In this document: one piece after another, positions 53,911 to 62,976 of the stretch | Numbering within the stretch: position 1 is the stretch's first letter | Layout: every line of letters starts with the position of its first letter | NCBI RefSeq assembly: GCF_022531965.1 | Contig: NZ_CP092831.1 | Location: 331,001-395,000 of the forward strand | Direction: 5' to 3' | Source of the DNA: Paenibacillus peoriae | Lineage (GTDB): Bacteria; Bacillota; Bacilli; Paenibacillales; Paenibacillaceae | Length of the DNA stretch: 64,000 bases | Program-made: the position numbers and the translations under genes | Notes under the pieces: model-generated | What the model was told of the DNA's origin: nothing | Databases searched by the model: none | What the model saw: the letters and a program-made list of their open reading frames with translations, nothing else

Positions 53911-54477
53911 ATGATGAATAAAGCGAGTGAGGACAAGCAGTACGTTCCAACGAGCAATCGTAATTTTACAACCTTGATTATCACCGTTTCCATTATAGCC
54001 AACGTGATTATTTTGCTGCTATTCTTTTCGCCGATCGGATACCAGGGGAGTGTCAGTTTTGATCTCACTATTTTCCCAAGGTTGAATGCGATTTTTAACA
54101 GCTTCACGTTTATTTTCCTGGTGGCTGCATTGGTTGCTATTTTCAAGAAGAACATCAAGGTGCATAAAACCTTTATTCTGCTGGCCTTTGCCAGTACCGT
54201 TTTATTTTTATTTTCCTACCTGACCTTTCACTACATTTCGCCGGAAACTGCAAAATATGGCGGTGTGGGTATCCTTCGTCCGATTTACTTTACATTGTTG
54301 ATTTCGCATAGCATACTGGCTGCGATTATTGTACCGCTGGCACTGTTCACGGTTGTATGGGGATGGACGATGCAGGTAGCAAAACATCGTAAGATTGCGC
54401 GCTGGACGATGCCAATTTGGCTATATGTGAGTTTGACCGGGGTATTGGTGTACGTTTTCATGGCCCCATACTATTAA
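53911..54477 (+). CDS. DUF420 membrane protein (YozB/CtaM-like)
   Basis: The 188-residue protein has five membrane segments with His residues near their ends ('NIKVHKTFILLAF', 'YLTFHYISPE', 'LLISHSILAAI', 'AKHRKIARW'), the DUF420 pattern. In Staphylococcus the relative CtaM is needed for assembly of haem-copper oxidases, so a role in respiratory enzyme maturation is plausible. No oxidase genes are next to it. AAGGAGACG precedes the tandem ATG start. It is a single gene. Confidence 0.85.
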   Translation: MMNKASEDKQYVPTSNRNFTTLIITVSIIANVIILLLFFSPIGYQGSVSFDLTIFPRLNAIFNSFTFIFLVAALVAIFKKNIKVHKTFILLAFASTVLFLFSYLTFHYISPETAKYGGVGILRPIYFTLLISHSILAAIIVPLALFTVVWGWTMQVAKHRKIARWTMPIWLYVSLTGVLVYVFMAPYY

Positions 54478-54514
54478 TAGATGTGAACCCTTTGATGGGT
54501 TGATTTAGGGAAAT

Positions 54515-54543
54515 GGCGTCTCTGCTGAAGAGGCGTCTTTTTT
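54515..54543 (+). terminator. Terminator of the DUF420 gene
   Basis: GGCGTCTCT pairs with AGAGGCGTC (two G-T pairs) around GCTGA and is followed by a T-run. Confidence 0.7.
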
Positions 54544-54565
54544 GTATCCAATAAAAGAAAAATTA

Positions 54566-54626
54566 TTCCTTCTAAATTTATTTTATTAAAAAAACGTTCC
54601 TTCTATAACGGTATTTCTGCTATAAT
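54566..54626 (+). promoter_or_regulatory. Promoter region of the GlcNAc-glycan operon with direct repeats
   Basis: TTCCTTCTA occurs at 54566-54574 and 54597-54605, 31 bp apart (about three helical turns). A -10, TATAAT, is at 54621-54626 with no clear -35, so an activator may be needed. The repeats could be its binding sites or those of the RpiR protein encoded in the operon. Confidence 0.45.
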
Positions 54627-54661
54627 TTGCCTTAATCAACTAAGAACAAGGGGGTCACCAT

Positions 54662-55936
54662 GTGACAAAGAAAGCGAAAGGCAGGTTACGGTTGCTTGTA
54701 TCTATGCTGGCGCTGGTTGTACTGCTGAGCAGCTGCGGTGGTGGAGGATCAAAGTCGGAAAAGGTTGACGGAGGGAAAGTAACACTGCAATTTTGGACCA
54801 TTGCACTACAACCTACATTTACCCCGTATTTCAATCGGGTGATTGCCGATTATGAGCAGAAGAACCCCAATGTCAAAATTGACTGGAAGGATTACCCTTA
54901 TGACGCAGTAACCAACAAGCTGTTGACAAGTATCGCTAGCAACAGCAGTCCGGATGTAGTTAATCTCAATACAGAATTTGCTAGCCAAATGGGCTCCAAG
55001 GGTGCGGTTGTTGATATGAACGAGCATTTGTCGCCCGAGGAAAAGGCTGCTTATTTCGAGGGTATTTATAATTCCACAGTCATTAACGGTAAAGCTTATG
55101 CGCTACCCTGGTATACCGGTACAGAAGTGCTTTACATGAATACAAAGCTGGTCAAAGCCGCCGGATTGGACCCTGCTCATCCGCCCAAAACCCGGGAGGA
55201 ATTGTCTGAATGGGGCCGTCAGATCAATAGAAAAATTGGCAAGGCAGGCTATGCTCAGCAGCTTGTATCCAAGCTTTTCGCTGTGGACGGCATTCCTATT
55301 CTAAATAAAGAAAAGACAGCGGCGGCGTTCAATACACCAGAAGCAGTCACCATGATTGATAATCTAAAAAAACAGATGGAAGATGGCGTTGTACTCAAGG
55401 AAGACGCTGACTTCTCACAACAAGTGAAATATTATGCCGGCGAGCAGGTTGCTTTCGAGCTGGCAGGCCCCACGTTCATCAATTTTATCAAAACGGCAGC
55501 GCCAGACGTTTATAAGAACACAATTGCTGTCCCTGTCCCAACTGGCAAAGCCGATGTGCGGCTCTCCAACTCTATGGACTTGGTCGTACCTGCTAAGTCT
55601 GTACATGTGGACGAAGCAGTGAAATTTGCTGTTTTCTTGACAAACGCAGAGAGTCAAACTGCTTTTTCTAAAGCGGCGAATACACTACCTTCCACGAAAG
55701 ACTCCATTAAGGATCCATATTTTACTCAGTCTGACAAATCATTAGAAGCACAAGCCAAGGTAGTATCCGCGCAAAGTTTGGATAAGGCGACAGATTATAT
55801 GGTTGGTGTGCCCAATGCCAAAGATGTGAATAGTGCCATCGCGCGAGCCTTGCAAAATATTTTATTGAACGGAAGAGATACGAAGGAGACGCTAACTGCT
55901 CTGGAGCAGGAAGTAAACGATATTTTAAAGCAATAG
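54662..55936 (+). CDS. Sugar-binding lipoprotein of the second CUT1 transporter
   Basis: The 424-residue protein has a lipoprotein signal with lipobox 'LLSSC' (Cys25) and a Gly-rich linker, then a family 1 solute-binding fold ('VTLQFWTIALQPTFTPYFNR', 'SSPDVVNLNTEFASQMGSKG', 'ALPWYTGTEVLYMNTKLVK'). It starts with GTG, seven bases after GGGGG; the adjacent ATG runs into TGA. It is the first gene of a catabolic operon with GH84, NanE and a ROK kinase, so the ligand is probably an N-acetylhexosamine-containing oligosaccharide. A stem-loop follows it. Confidence 0.9.
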   Translation: MTKKAKGRLRLLVSMLALVVLLSSCGGGGSKSEKVDGGKVTLQFWTIALQPTFTPYFNRVIADYEQKNPNVKIDWKDYPYDAVTNKLLTSIASNSSPDVVNLNTEFASQMGSKGAVVDMNEHLSPEEKAAYFEGIYNSTVINGKAYALPWYTGTEVLYMNTKLVKAAGLDPAHPPKTREELSEWGRQINRKIGKAGYAQQLVSKLFAVDGIPILNKEKTAAAFNTPEAVTMIDNLKKQMEDGVVLKEDADFSQQVKYYAGEQVAFELAGPTFINFIKTAAPDVYKNTIAVPVPTGKADVRLSNSMDLVVPAKSVHVDEAVKFAVFLTNAESQTAFSKAANTLPSTKDSIKDPYFTQSDKSLEAQAKVVSAQSLDKATDYMVGVPNAKDVNSAIARALQNILLNGRDTKETLTALEQEVNDILKQ

Positions 55937-55941
55937 GTTTG

Positions 55942-55967
55942 ACAGGGGGGAGTGAATACTCCCCTGT
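55942..55967 (+). other. Stem-loop between binding-protein and permease genes
   Basis: ACAGGGGGGAGT pairs with ACTCCCCTGT (GG bulge) around GAAT, with no T-run. Such hairpins after binding-protein genes protect the upstream message and raise its level over the permeases. Confidence 0.6.
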
Positions 55968-55997
55968 TCATTTATCGAAATCAGGTGGTGATGCAGC

Positions 55998-56879
55998 ATG
56001 ATCAAATGGTTGAGGTCGGAGTCTTTTACGGCCTGGGCTTTTATGACGCCGGGACTGTTATTGCTTGCCGTCTTTGTATTTTGGCCTATTATTTACAGCA
56101 TTCCGCTGGCATTGACAGACTACTCTGTCATATCAGATACCCATTTTGTCGGTTTGAATAATTTTGAAGCGGCGTTTAAGGACCGTAACTTTCTTATTTC
56201 GATTTGGAACTCATTGTTGTACGTGCTCATTGTCCCCTTTCTCCAAATTTTCTCCATCCTGATGGCCGTGCTTGTGAACAGCCGTATTCCGGGAATCAAA
56301 ATATTCCGCACGACCTACTACATCCCTGTTGTGACTTCAATGGTAGCTGTAGCCTTAATTTGGAGCTGGCTGTTGGGCAATAACAGCGTAGTGAACTACT
56401 TGCTCATACAGATCGGCCTGATTAGCAAAGACATACACTGGTTATCGGACAGCAACTTGGCCTTGTATGTACTGATGTTCATCACAATGTGGAAGGGACT
56501 CGGGTATTATATGATGCTCTATCTGGCTGGATTACAAAACATTCCTCAAGATCTGTACGAAGCCGCTAGAGTCGACGGTGCAAGCCGATGGCGTCTGATT
56601 GTTCATATTACTCTTCCACTGCTAAGACCTTACGTTCTGTTCTGTACCCTTATATCACTCATGTCAGCTATCCGCGTATTTGATGAAGTATATGTACTAA
56701 CCAAGGGTGGACCGGGAACGGCCACGTTGACATCGAGCTTGTATATTTTTCAAAAGGGGATGGAGCAGTTTAATTTTGGGTATGCTTCAGCGCTTGGCTT
56801 AATTGTCGGTGCAATGATTGCCGTACTTAGTATTATCGTATTCCGATTCAATAGGAAAGGTGGTGTCAATCCCTATTGA
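55998..56879 (+). CDS. CUT1 sugar ABC permease, MalF-like
   Basis: The 293-residue protein has six membrane segments and the EAA loop 'YEAARVDGASRWRLIVHITL' (~187-206), which contacts the ATPase. AGGTGGTG precedes the start. Its stop codon overlaps the start of the second permease by one base. It forms half of the membrane channel of the putative N-acetylhexosamine importer. No ATPase gene is in the operon, so a shared one is expected. Confidence 0.9.
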   Translation: MIKWLRSESFTAWAFMTPGLLLLAVFVFWPIIYSIPLALTDYSVISDTHFVGLNNFEAAFKDRNFLISIWNSLLYVLIVPFLQIFSILMAVLVNSRIPGIKIFRTTYYIPVVTSMVAVALIWSWLLGNNSVVNYLLIQIGLISKDIHWLSDSNLALYVLMFITMWKGLGYYMMLYLAGLQNIPQDLYEAARVDGASRWRLIVHITLPLLRPYVLFCTLISLMSAIRVFDEVYVLTKGGPGTATLTSSLYIFQKGMEQFNFGYASALGLIVGAMIAVLSIIVFRFNRKGGVNPY

Positions 56880-57769
56880 TGAATCTAAAGGATGACAAAT
56901 TGCTATGCTCATCTCTTCCTAAAAAGGAAAGTAGCCGCAGCATGCGCAGTCTCGCCCGAATGCTGAGAATGACGGTCATCTACATGCTTCTAGTGCTACT
57001 CGCCCTCTTTTTAATGGGACCGTTCCTCTGGCTGCTCAGCGTATCCCTCATGCCAGGCCGTAACATTTTTTCAACGCCGCCCGCTATTTTTCCGACCTTT
57101 ATTAATTTCGACAACTATGTTCAGGTGTGGCAGTTCATGAATTTCCCGAAATATATGCTGAATACGGTCATCATTACGGTGTTGGGCGTTGTGCTCAATG
57201 TGGTACTCGCCAGTCTGACAGGATATCCCTTGGCTGTGTTTCGTTTTAAGGGTAAAAATCTGGTGTTTACGCTGCTGATTGCCACGATGATTATTCCTTC
57301 CTACACCGCATTTATTGTGCATTATCTGACCATTCAAGGGCTTCATCTGGGCAATACATATTTGGGTGTAGTGTTGCCTGGGGCAGTCTCCGTGTTCAAC
57401 ATTTTTCTGATGCGACAGACGTTTATTCATATTCCCACCGATGTACGTGATTCCGGTAAAATGGACGGCGCTTCGGAGTTTCGAATTTGGTGGCAGCTGG
57501 TGCTTCCGCTGGTCAAGCCAGCGCTTGCTGTAATTTCTCTGTTGGAGGCGATGTCGTTCTGGAACAGCTTTCTGTGGCCTATCGTTATTTTGAACGATAC
57601 GGAGCTATATCCGCTAGCAGCTGCGCTCACGTATCTCAACGGTCAATTTGCCTATAACTTCGGCTGGATTGCTGCCGGCACAATGATTTCGGTACTGCCG
57701 ATCATTATATTGTTCCTGTTTACACAGCGCTACTATATGGAAGGTTTGGCGGGAGCGGTAAAAGGATAG
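56879..57769 (+). CDS. CUT1 sugar ABC permease, MalG-like
   Basis: The ~296-residue protein has six membrane segments, a MalG-type EAA-like loop ('RDSGKMDGASEFRIWWQLVL', with Asp-Ser in place of Glu-Ala-Ala) and the 'YYMEGLAGAVKG' end typical of MalG. The first membrane segment is preceded by ~35 basic and polar residues. The ATG at 56879 overlaps the previous stop (TGATG), so translation is probably coupled; no strong binding site is seen. Confidence 0.9.
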   Translation: MNLKDDKLLCSSLPKKESSRSMRSLARMLRMTVIYMLLVLLALFLMGPFLWLLSVSLMPGRNIFSTPPAIFPTFINFDNYVQVWQFMNFPKYMLNTVIITVLGVVLNVVLASLTGYPLAVFRFKGKNLVFTLLIATMIIPSYTAFIVHYLTIQGLHLGNTYLGVVLPGAVSVFNIFLMRQTFIHIPTDVRDSGKMDGASEFRIWWQLVLPLVKPALAVISLLEAMSFWNSFLWPIVILNDTELYPLAAALTYLNGQFAYNFGWIAAGTMISVLPIIILFLFTQRYYMEGLAGAVKG

Positions 57770-57818
57770 CCAGTAGTCACGGCTACGAAGAGCCTGTGAA
57801 TGGAAGGAGACGATTGCG

Positions 57819-59639
57819 ATGGAACTGTCCGAAGGAACGGGGCCTTATTCGAGTGTAGGGCTAGCACCGCAGGAGATTCAATATTATTTTCGTGATGTGT
57901 ATGACAGCGGGGAAAGGCTGGTTATCTCCGAACCGCGACTGATCTGTGAACTGTCCTCTCGCTTTGCAATGAATCAGGAGTATGAAGGTGTGCTGGACCC
58001 TGAGGGACCGATCAAGCTTATTGTACCTCCAGGACCGGGTGTACCGACTGAAACACGGGGAAGCGTACAGTTGGTGCTCGAATATGACGGAACGCTTGCT
58101 GCAGACGGATATCGGTTGGACATTCAGAAGGACGGGCGAATTGAAGTCCATGCTTCCAATAAAAGAGGGCTCAAATACGGCATGGATGCCCTGCATCTCC
58201 TGCTTCAAGTGGAACAGGAGCGATGTACTTTGCCGGTGATGTCTATTCGGGATGAGCCTTCCTTCCCGGTCAGAGGAATTATTGAGGGCTTTTACGGGAA
58301 ACCGTGGAGTTTCGCGGATCGGCTGGATGCCGTTCGGTTTATGGCTACGCATCGGATGAACACATTCATGTATGCCCCCAAGGATGATCCATATCATCGT
58401 GAGCTATGGAGAGAGCCGTACCCTGAGGATACGTTTGCCCAGATTTGCGAATTGAAGGAAGCCTGCGAACGGCATGAGGTTGATTTTCATTATTGTATCA
58501 GCCCAGGGAACGACCTGAGCTTTGGCAGTGATGAAGATTTCCTCAAATTGACGGAAAAGCTGGCGGCCGTGATTGCGATTGGCGTACGTCATTTTTCTGT
58601 ATTAATGGATGACATTGACTATGTACTCAAAGGGGAAAATCGACACTTGCTGGGCCGCTCGGGTCACGCTCATGTCTTTTTGACGAACAAGGTTCATACA
58701 TGGCTGGCTGAGCGGCTGCCTGAATTTACCCTGACGGTCTGTCCTTCGGAATATTGGTCGTATTGGGATACCGAATACAAAAAGGATTTCCGTGAGCGGC
58801 TGCATCCGGAGATTAAGGTGTTCTGGACGGGGTACTTTGTTTTTGCTCCACAGATTAGTCGCGAGCACGCCGCTGATAATCATGCATTCTTCGGGCATGA
58901 GCTGTGGCTGTGGGATAACATCCCGGTGAATGATTGTGACCATGATCGGTTATTCCTTGATCCGCTGCGCGGACGATATTCCGGGCTACCAGACTGTGGA
59001 CATACCGGTATGGTGGCCAACCCGATGAATCAGTGGGAATGCTCCAAAGTGACGCTCATTACGATGTCCCACTATATGTGGAACAGTGAACGGTATATGC
59101 CTGAGCGATCTTGGAAATGGGCTGCGCGGCAGTTAGCAGGAGAGCGTGCGGATGAACTGATGTTTTTCTGTCGTCAAAACAGGAACAGCCGACTAGGCTG
59201 CAACACGTACGAGGACGTGGACCTTGCTTTGCAAATGCTCGATATCCCTGCACTGGATATGTACTTTGAGCGGCTGCTTCAGGCCGTGAACGTCCTACGG
59301 AGCGTGCCTGCCGGTGATCCAGCGGCAGGATTCGTGTCCCAGGCCGCACCGTGGCTGGAACGTGCCGAGCTGGATGCGGGCCTGTGGCAGGTGTTGCGTC
59401 AAGCTGCGCTCAGCAGCGAGCGACAGGACGATGCACAGTCGAGCGGCACGCCGAGGGAAGCTGTTGACGAGCAAGAGCCGTCACCTCTGACAGACGAAAT
59501 CGTAGGAGAACTGCGAAGCGGTATCACTGCTTGCTTAGAAGCGGAGGCTCGGCTGGGTAGCAATCCGGCGATCCGTGCTGCTGCGCAGTGGGGTTATGTC
59601 GATCAGGACGAACAAGGAAAATATCGGCTGATTTTGTGA
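57819..59639 (+). CDS. GH84 beta-N-acetylglucosaminidase
   Basis: The 606-residue cytoplasmic enzyme removes terminal beta-linked GlcNAc by substrate-assisted catalysis. It has an N-terminal GH20b-like domain, then the GH84 barrel starting 'FPVRGIIEGFYGKPWSFADR' with 'NTFMYAPKDDPYHRE' and the catalytic Asp pair in 'VLMDDIDYVL' (~263-266). The helical C-terminal part is variable. No signal peptide is present, unlike secreted hyaluronidases of this family, so it should act on imported oligosaccharides. AAGGAG precedes the start. It lies 49 bp after the permeases. Confidence 0.9.
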   Translation: MELSEGTGPYSSVGLAPQEIQYYFRDVYDSGERLVISEPRLICELSSRFAMNQEYEGVLDPEGPIKLIVPPGPGVPTETRGSVQLVLEYDGTLAADGYRLDIQKDGRIEVHASNKRGLKYGMDALHLLLQVEQERCTLPVMSIRDEPSFPVRGIIEGFYGKPWSFADRLDAVRFMATHRMNTFMYAPKDDPYHRELWREPYPEDTFAQICELKEACERHEVDFHYCISPGNDLSFGSDEDFLKLTEKLAAVIAIGVRHFSVLMDDIDYVLKGENRHLLGRSGHAHVFLTNKVHTWLAERLPEFTLTVCPSEYWSYWDTEYKKDFRERLHPEIKVFWTGYFVFAPQISREHAADNHAFFGHELWLWDNIPVNDCDHDRLFLDPLRGRYSGLPDCGHTGMVANPMNQWECSKVTLITMSHYMWNSERYMPERSWKWAARQLAGERADELMFFCRQNRNSRLGCNTYEDVDLALQMLDIPALDMYFERLLQAVNVLRSVPAGDPAAGFVSQAAPWLERAELDAGLWQVLRQAALSSERQDDAQSSGTPREAVDEQEPSPLTDEIVGELRSGITACLEAEARLGSNPAIRAAAQWGYVDQDEQGKYRLIL

Positions 59640-59679
59640 GTATTTGCGCTGGATTAAGCAACCAAGGCAGCATAGCTGC

Positions 59680-59723
59680 CCTGAAAATAATCATTTGCCG
59701 TTAGGATAACGGTAATTTTCAGG
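59680..59723 (+). promoter_or_regulatory. Stem-loop covering the DUF4127 ribosome binding site
   Basis: CCTGAAAAT (59680-59688) pairs with ATTTTCAGG (59715-59723), and CCGTTA pairs with TAACGG inside around a GGA loop. The AGG of the stem is the first part of AGGAGAGG, the ribosome binding site of the next gene, so folding would reduce its translation. Confidence 0.5.
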
Positions 59724-59736
59724 AGAGGTGGAACGT

Positions 59737-61278
59737 ATGGTGAAGCCCAAAACCCGATTACTTTTTATACCGCTGGATGAGCGGCCCTGTAATTATCAAT
59801 TTCCTTATTTACTGGCACAGGGCACAGACTTTGAGATGGAGCGGCCCCCATTAGAATGGATGGGACAAAAGAAAACCCATGGCGATACGATCAGACTATG
59901 GGCATGGCTCGAAGAACGCGCAGCGGCGGCTGATGGAGCCATTGTTGCGATGGATACGTTGCTGTACGGAGGAATCGTACCTTCTCGACTACACAGTATG
60001 TCGAGCGAGCAGGTCAAAGATAGAGTGAATCGGCTTCGCAGGCTAAAACAGCTATATCCGCAACTGACCCTGTATGCATTTCAACTGATTATGCGCTGTC
60101 CGCAATATTCTTTGGCTGATGAAGAACCGGATTACTATGCCGATTGGGGTCGTGAGATATTCAGAAAGGGCTTCATTGAGCATCGTCAGGAGCTGGGGAT
60201 TGCTACCGCAGAAGAGTTACTCGAATTAGCTGATATCAACGAGCGTCTGCCAATGGAAATATTGGATGATTACCTAGGGCGTCGCCATGTGAATTTGGAG
60301 GCCAATGAAGTTGCGCTGGATCTCGTAGCAGAAGGTATCATTGATTTTATGATCATCCCACAGGATGATTCGGCTCCCTACGGCTATACCGCCAAGGATC
60401 AGCAGCGGCTAAGAAGTCGTATTTCTGAGCTTGGGCTGGATTTGAATGTATACATGTACCCGGGGGCAGATGAAGTGGGTTGTACGTTGCTGGCTCGTTG
60501 GGTTAACAAGATGAATAATGTAGTCCCACTGGTGTATCCCCGATTGTCTGCTTTGCAGGGGGCATTCGTAGTACCGCTTTTTGAAGATCGCTATTTTTAC
60601 GAAACCTTAAAATATCAGATTATGGCGGCAGGTGGGCTGATCGCTTCCTCAGCAACGGAGGCTGATTTGATTTTGTTGGCTAACACACCTGGTGACACGA
60701 TGGCAGAGGCTTCATCCCAGCAGCGTGCAATGACCGGATATGATGTGCATCGGAATGTAGTAGAGCTGGTTGAGTACGGTTCTTATATGCTGCAATATGC
60801 AGGTCAAAATGTTGCAGTTGCTGATGTGGGCTACGCCAACGGCGCAGATCTCAAGCTACTTAGACTATTGAAGCAAAAAGGACTGCTTTTTAAGCTGGCG
60901 GGTTATGCAGGCTGGAATACCAGTTCTAACACGCTGGGCACCGTCATTGCCCAGTCCATGCTGTATACCCACTATGGCTCTACGGAGGAACATTTGGATT
61001 TTCTGTCGCTGCGCTACGCCGAGGATGCCTGTTATTGCGCTGTGGTACGTACGGCTATGAATAACGGAATTGTGGAGCAGATGGGTTTTACCAAGTTTAT
61101 GCTCGATGGACCGAGAGGCTCGGTAGCTGCGGTTATTCGCGGACGGCTGGAGCAGGCGCTCAATGAATATGTGAACGGGCCGGAAGGCCGCGTGGAAATT
61201 ATAGATTGCTACATGCCGTGGAACCGCACCTTTGAAGTCGCATTAACCGTACGGCATCATGCTGAGAAGAGAGGGTGA
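59737..61278 (+). CDS. DUF4127 family protein
   Basis: The ~513-residue protein matches the DUF4127 family: 'LLFIPLDERPCNYQFPYLLA' at the start, 'VAMDTLLYGGIVPSRLH', 'PQDDSAPYGYTAKDQ', 'YPGADEVGCTLLARWVN' and 'ANTPGDTM'. The family has no known biochemical activity. The many conserved Asp, Asn, Arg and Glu residues and a cytoplasmic location suggest an enzyme. Its place between GH84 and NanE points to N-acetylhexosamine breakdown. The ATG at 59737 has AGGAGAGGTG upstream. Confidence 0.85.
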   Translation: MVKPKTRLLFIPLDERPCNYQFPYLLAQGTDFEMERPPLEWMGQKKTHGDTIRLWAWLEERAAAADGAIVAMDTLLYGGIVPSRLHSMSSEQVKDRVNRLRRLKQLYPQLTLYAFQLIMRCPQYSLADEEPDYYADWGREIFRKGFIEHRQELGIATAEELLELADINERLPMEILDDYLGRRHVNLEANEVALDLVAEGIIDFMIIPQDDSAPYGYTAKDQQRLRSRISELGLDLNVYMYPGADEVGCTLLARWVNKMNNVVPLVYPRLSALQGAFVVPLFEDRYFYETLKYQIMAAGGLIASSATEADLILLANTPGDTMAEASSQQRAMTGYDVHRNVVELVEYGSYMLQYAGQNVAVADVGYANGADLKLLRLLKQKGLLFKLAGYAGWNTSSNTLGTVIAQSMLYTHYGSTEEHLDFLSLRYAEDACYCAVVRTAMNNGIVEQMGFTKFMLDGPRGSVAAVIRGRLEQALNEYVNGPEGRVEIIDCYMPWNRTFEVALTVRHHAEKRG

Positions 61279-61283
61279 TTCCT

Positions 61284-62003
61284 ATGGGAATGGAAGGTGT
61301 ATTATCCAAAGTTCAGCACGGACTGATCGTGTCCTGTCAGGCGCTACCAGGCGAACCGTTACATGGAGCAGATTCTATGGTCAAAATGGCGCTTGCCGCA
61401 CAGCAGGGTGGAGCTGTGGCGATACGCGCCAATGGCGCATCGGATGTACGTGCGATTAAACAGGCAATTTCTCTACCAGTGATTGGCTTGGTTAAGCGGG
61501 ATTATGATGATTCTGATATTTACATTACGCCTACCCTTCGTGAAATGGAGGAACTGGTGGAGGCAGGCGCGGATATCATTGCGCTGGATGCCACATTACG
61601 ACCGCGCCCAGCGGGATGCAAGCTGAAGAGGCTCATAGATTATGCCCATGAGCAGGGAGTCACTTCCATGGCAGATATATCGACACTGGAGGAGGCACTT
61701 CATGCGGCCTCCCTTGGCGCAGACTGCGTATCCACCACGTTATCCGGGTATACGCCGTACTCTGCTCAGATTGAGGGTCCTGATCTGGAGCTGGTTCGGA
61801 GAGCGTCGGAACTGGTTCCCGTTCCTTTAATTGCAGAGGGCAAAATCTATGATCCTGCGCAGGTTGAGGAAGCATTCCGAATGGGAGCACATGCAGTGGT
61901 TGTAGGCTCGGCGATTACCAGACCCCAATTGATTACGCAGCGGTTTGCCGATGCCGCAAGGAAGGCAGTGAAATGCATCTATGGAGATGAACGACCGAAT
62001 TAA
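61284..62003 (+). CDS. nanE: N-acetylmannosamine-6-phosphate 2-epimerase
   Basis: The ~239-residue TIM-barrel enzyme converts ManNAc-6-phosphate to GlcNAc-6-phosphate. NanE motifs: 'GLIVSCQALPGEPLHG' near the start, 'AVAIRANGASDVRAIKQ', 'LPVIGLVKRDYDDSDIYITP', 'IIALDATLRPRP' (catalytic Lys/Asp region) and 'VPLIAEGKI' with 'AVVVGSAITRP' for phosphate binding. AGAGGGTGAT lies eight bases before the ATG at 61284. Its end overlaps the RpiR gene by 23 bp. Confidence 0.95.
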   Translation: MGMEGVLSKVQHGLIVSCQALPGEPLHGADSMVKMALAAQQGGAVAIRANGASDVRAIKQAISLPVIGLVKRDYDDSDIYITPTLREMEELVEAGADIIALDATLRPRPAGCKLKRLIDYAHEQGVTSMADISTLEEALHAASLGADCVSTTLSGYTPYSAQIEGPDLELVRRASELVPVPLIAEGKIYDPAQVEEAFRMGAHAVVVGSAITRPQLITQRFADAARKAVKCIYGDERPN

Positions 62004-62820
62004 AACGTATTATCCTTCATTAACGAAATCGGAGCAGAAAGTTGCCTTGTGCGTACTGGAGCATCCCGCAGACATCATATATTTCTCTGTGACGGAGCTG
62101 GCGGATTTTGCAGGTACAGGCGAAACGACCGTCATGCGCTTTTGTCGGAAGATTGGTTTCAGAGGTTATCAGGATTTCCGACTGTCCCTAGCGCAAAACC
62201 AGACTTATCGTAAAACTGATATGGGCGAGGAGAACATCGACCCAGATGACGAACAAGATATTACGCGTACGGTGTATCACAACATGCTCGATATTTTGCA
62301 CTCCAGTATGGGGCTGCTGGACCATTCAGAGCTTGGTCGTGCGATTGCGTGTCTCGATCAAGCGGGCTATGTTCAATTTTTCGGCGTAGGTGCTTCGGGG
62401 ATTTCCGCGCAGGATGCTAAAAACCGTTTCTTACGCATCGGGCGTCGCGCCGAGGCTGTGGCAGACGGACATATTCAGTCGATGATGGCGGTGTCCATGA
62501 ACCCGGGTGATGTGGCTATCGGCATTAGTGTATCAGGAAGTACGCTGGATACGAACGATATGCTGTATAAAGCCAAGCAAAACGGTGCAACTGTTATCGC
62601 AATTACAAATTATGCGAAATCACCCATTACCTCCATTGCAGATATCGTGTTGCTAACAGCGGGCAAAGAAGCGCCGATAGAAGGTGGTTCAATCGGTGCT
62701 AAAATCTCACAACTATTCGTGATTGACCTCATCTGCGAAGGGCTTGCTCGCAAGCACACGAGTCACACCAAACAGATGAAGGAAAAAACAGCGAGGGCCG
62801 TTATTGAACGAAGCTATTGA
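61981..62820 (+). CDS. RpiR/MurR-family transcriptional regulator
   Basis: The 279-residue protein has an N-terminal helix-turn-helix ('VTELADFAGTGETTVMRFCR', 'IGFRGYQDFRLSLAQ') and a C-terminal SIS domain that binds phosphosugars ('FFGVGASGISAQDAKNRF', 'ISVSGSTLDTNDMLYKAKQ'). This layout is shared with MurR and NanR-type regulators of amino-sugar genes. It overlaps nanE by 23 bp, so it is part of the operon and probably senses GlcNAc-6-P or ManNAc-6-P. ATG 61981 and 61987 are both possible. Confidence 0.9.
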   Translation: MEMNDRIKTYYPSLTKSEQKVALCVLEHPADIIYFSVTELADFAGTGETTVMRFCRKIGFRGYQDFRLSLAQNQTYRKTDMGEENIDPDDEQDITRTVYHNMLDILHSSMGLLDHSELGRAIACLDQAGYVQFFGVGASGISAQDAKNRFLRIGRRAEAVADGHIQSMMAVSMNPGDVAIGISVSGSTLDTNDMLYKAKQNGATVIAITNYAKSPITSIADIVLLTAGKEAPIEGGSIGAKISQLFVIDLICEGLARKHTSHTKQMKEKTARAVIERSY

Positions 62821-62976
62821 GATTTTTCAGTTGTGAATTGAAAACTGTGCGTTTCGACAGGTTCAATGACTTGTGTTTGTGGTGCTTATGAATGGCTATT
62901 TCATGTATTGCTATTAATAGAGGGTTTGTACAAAGAGCTAGTAAGCTTTTATGTAGGTAACAAGGAGGTTGGTGTG

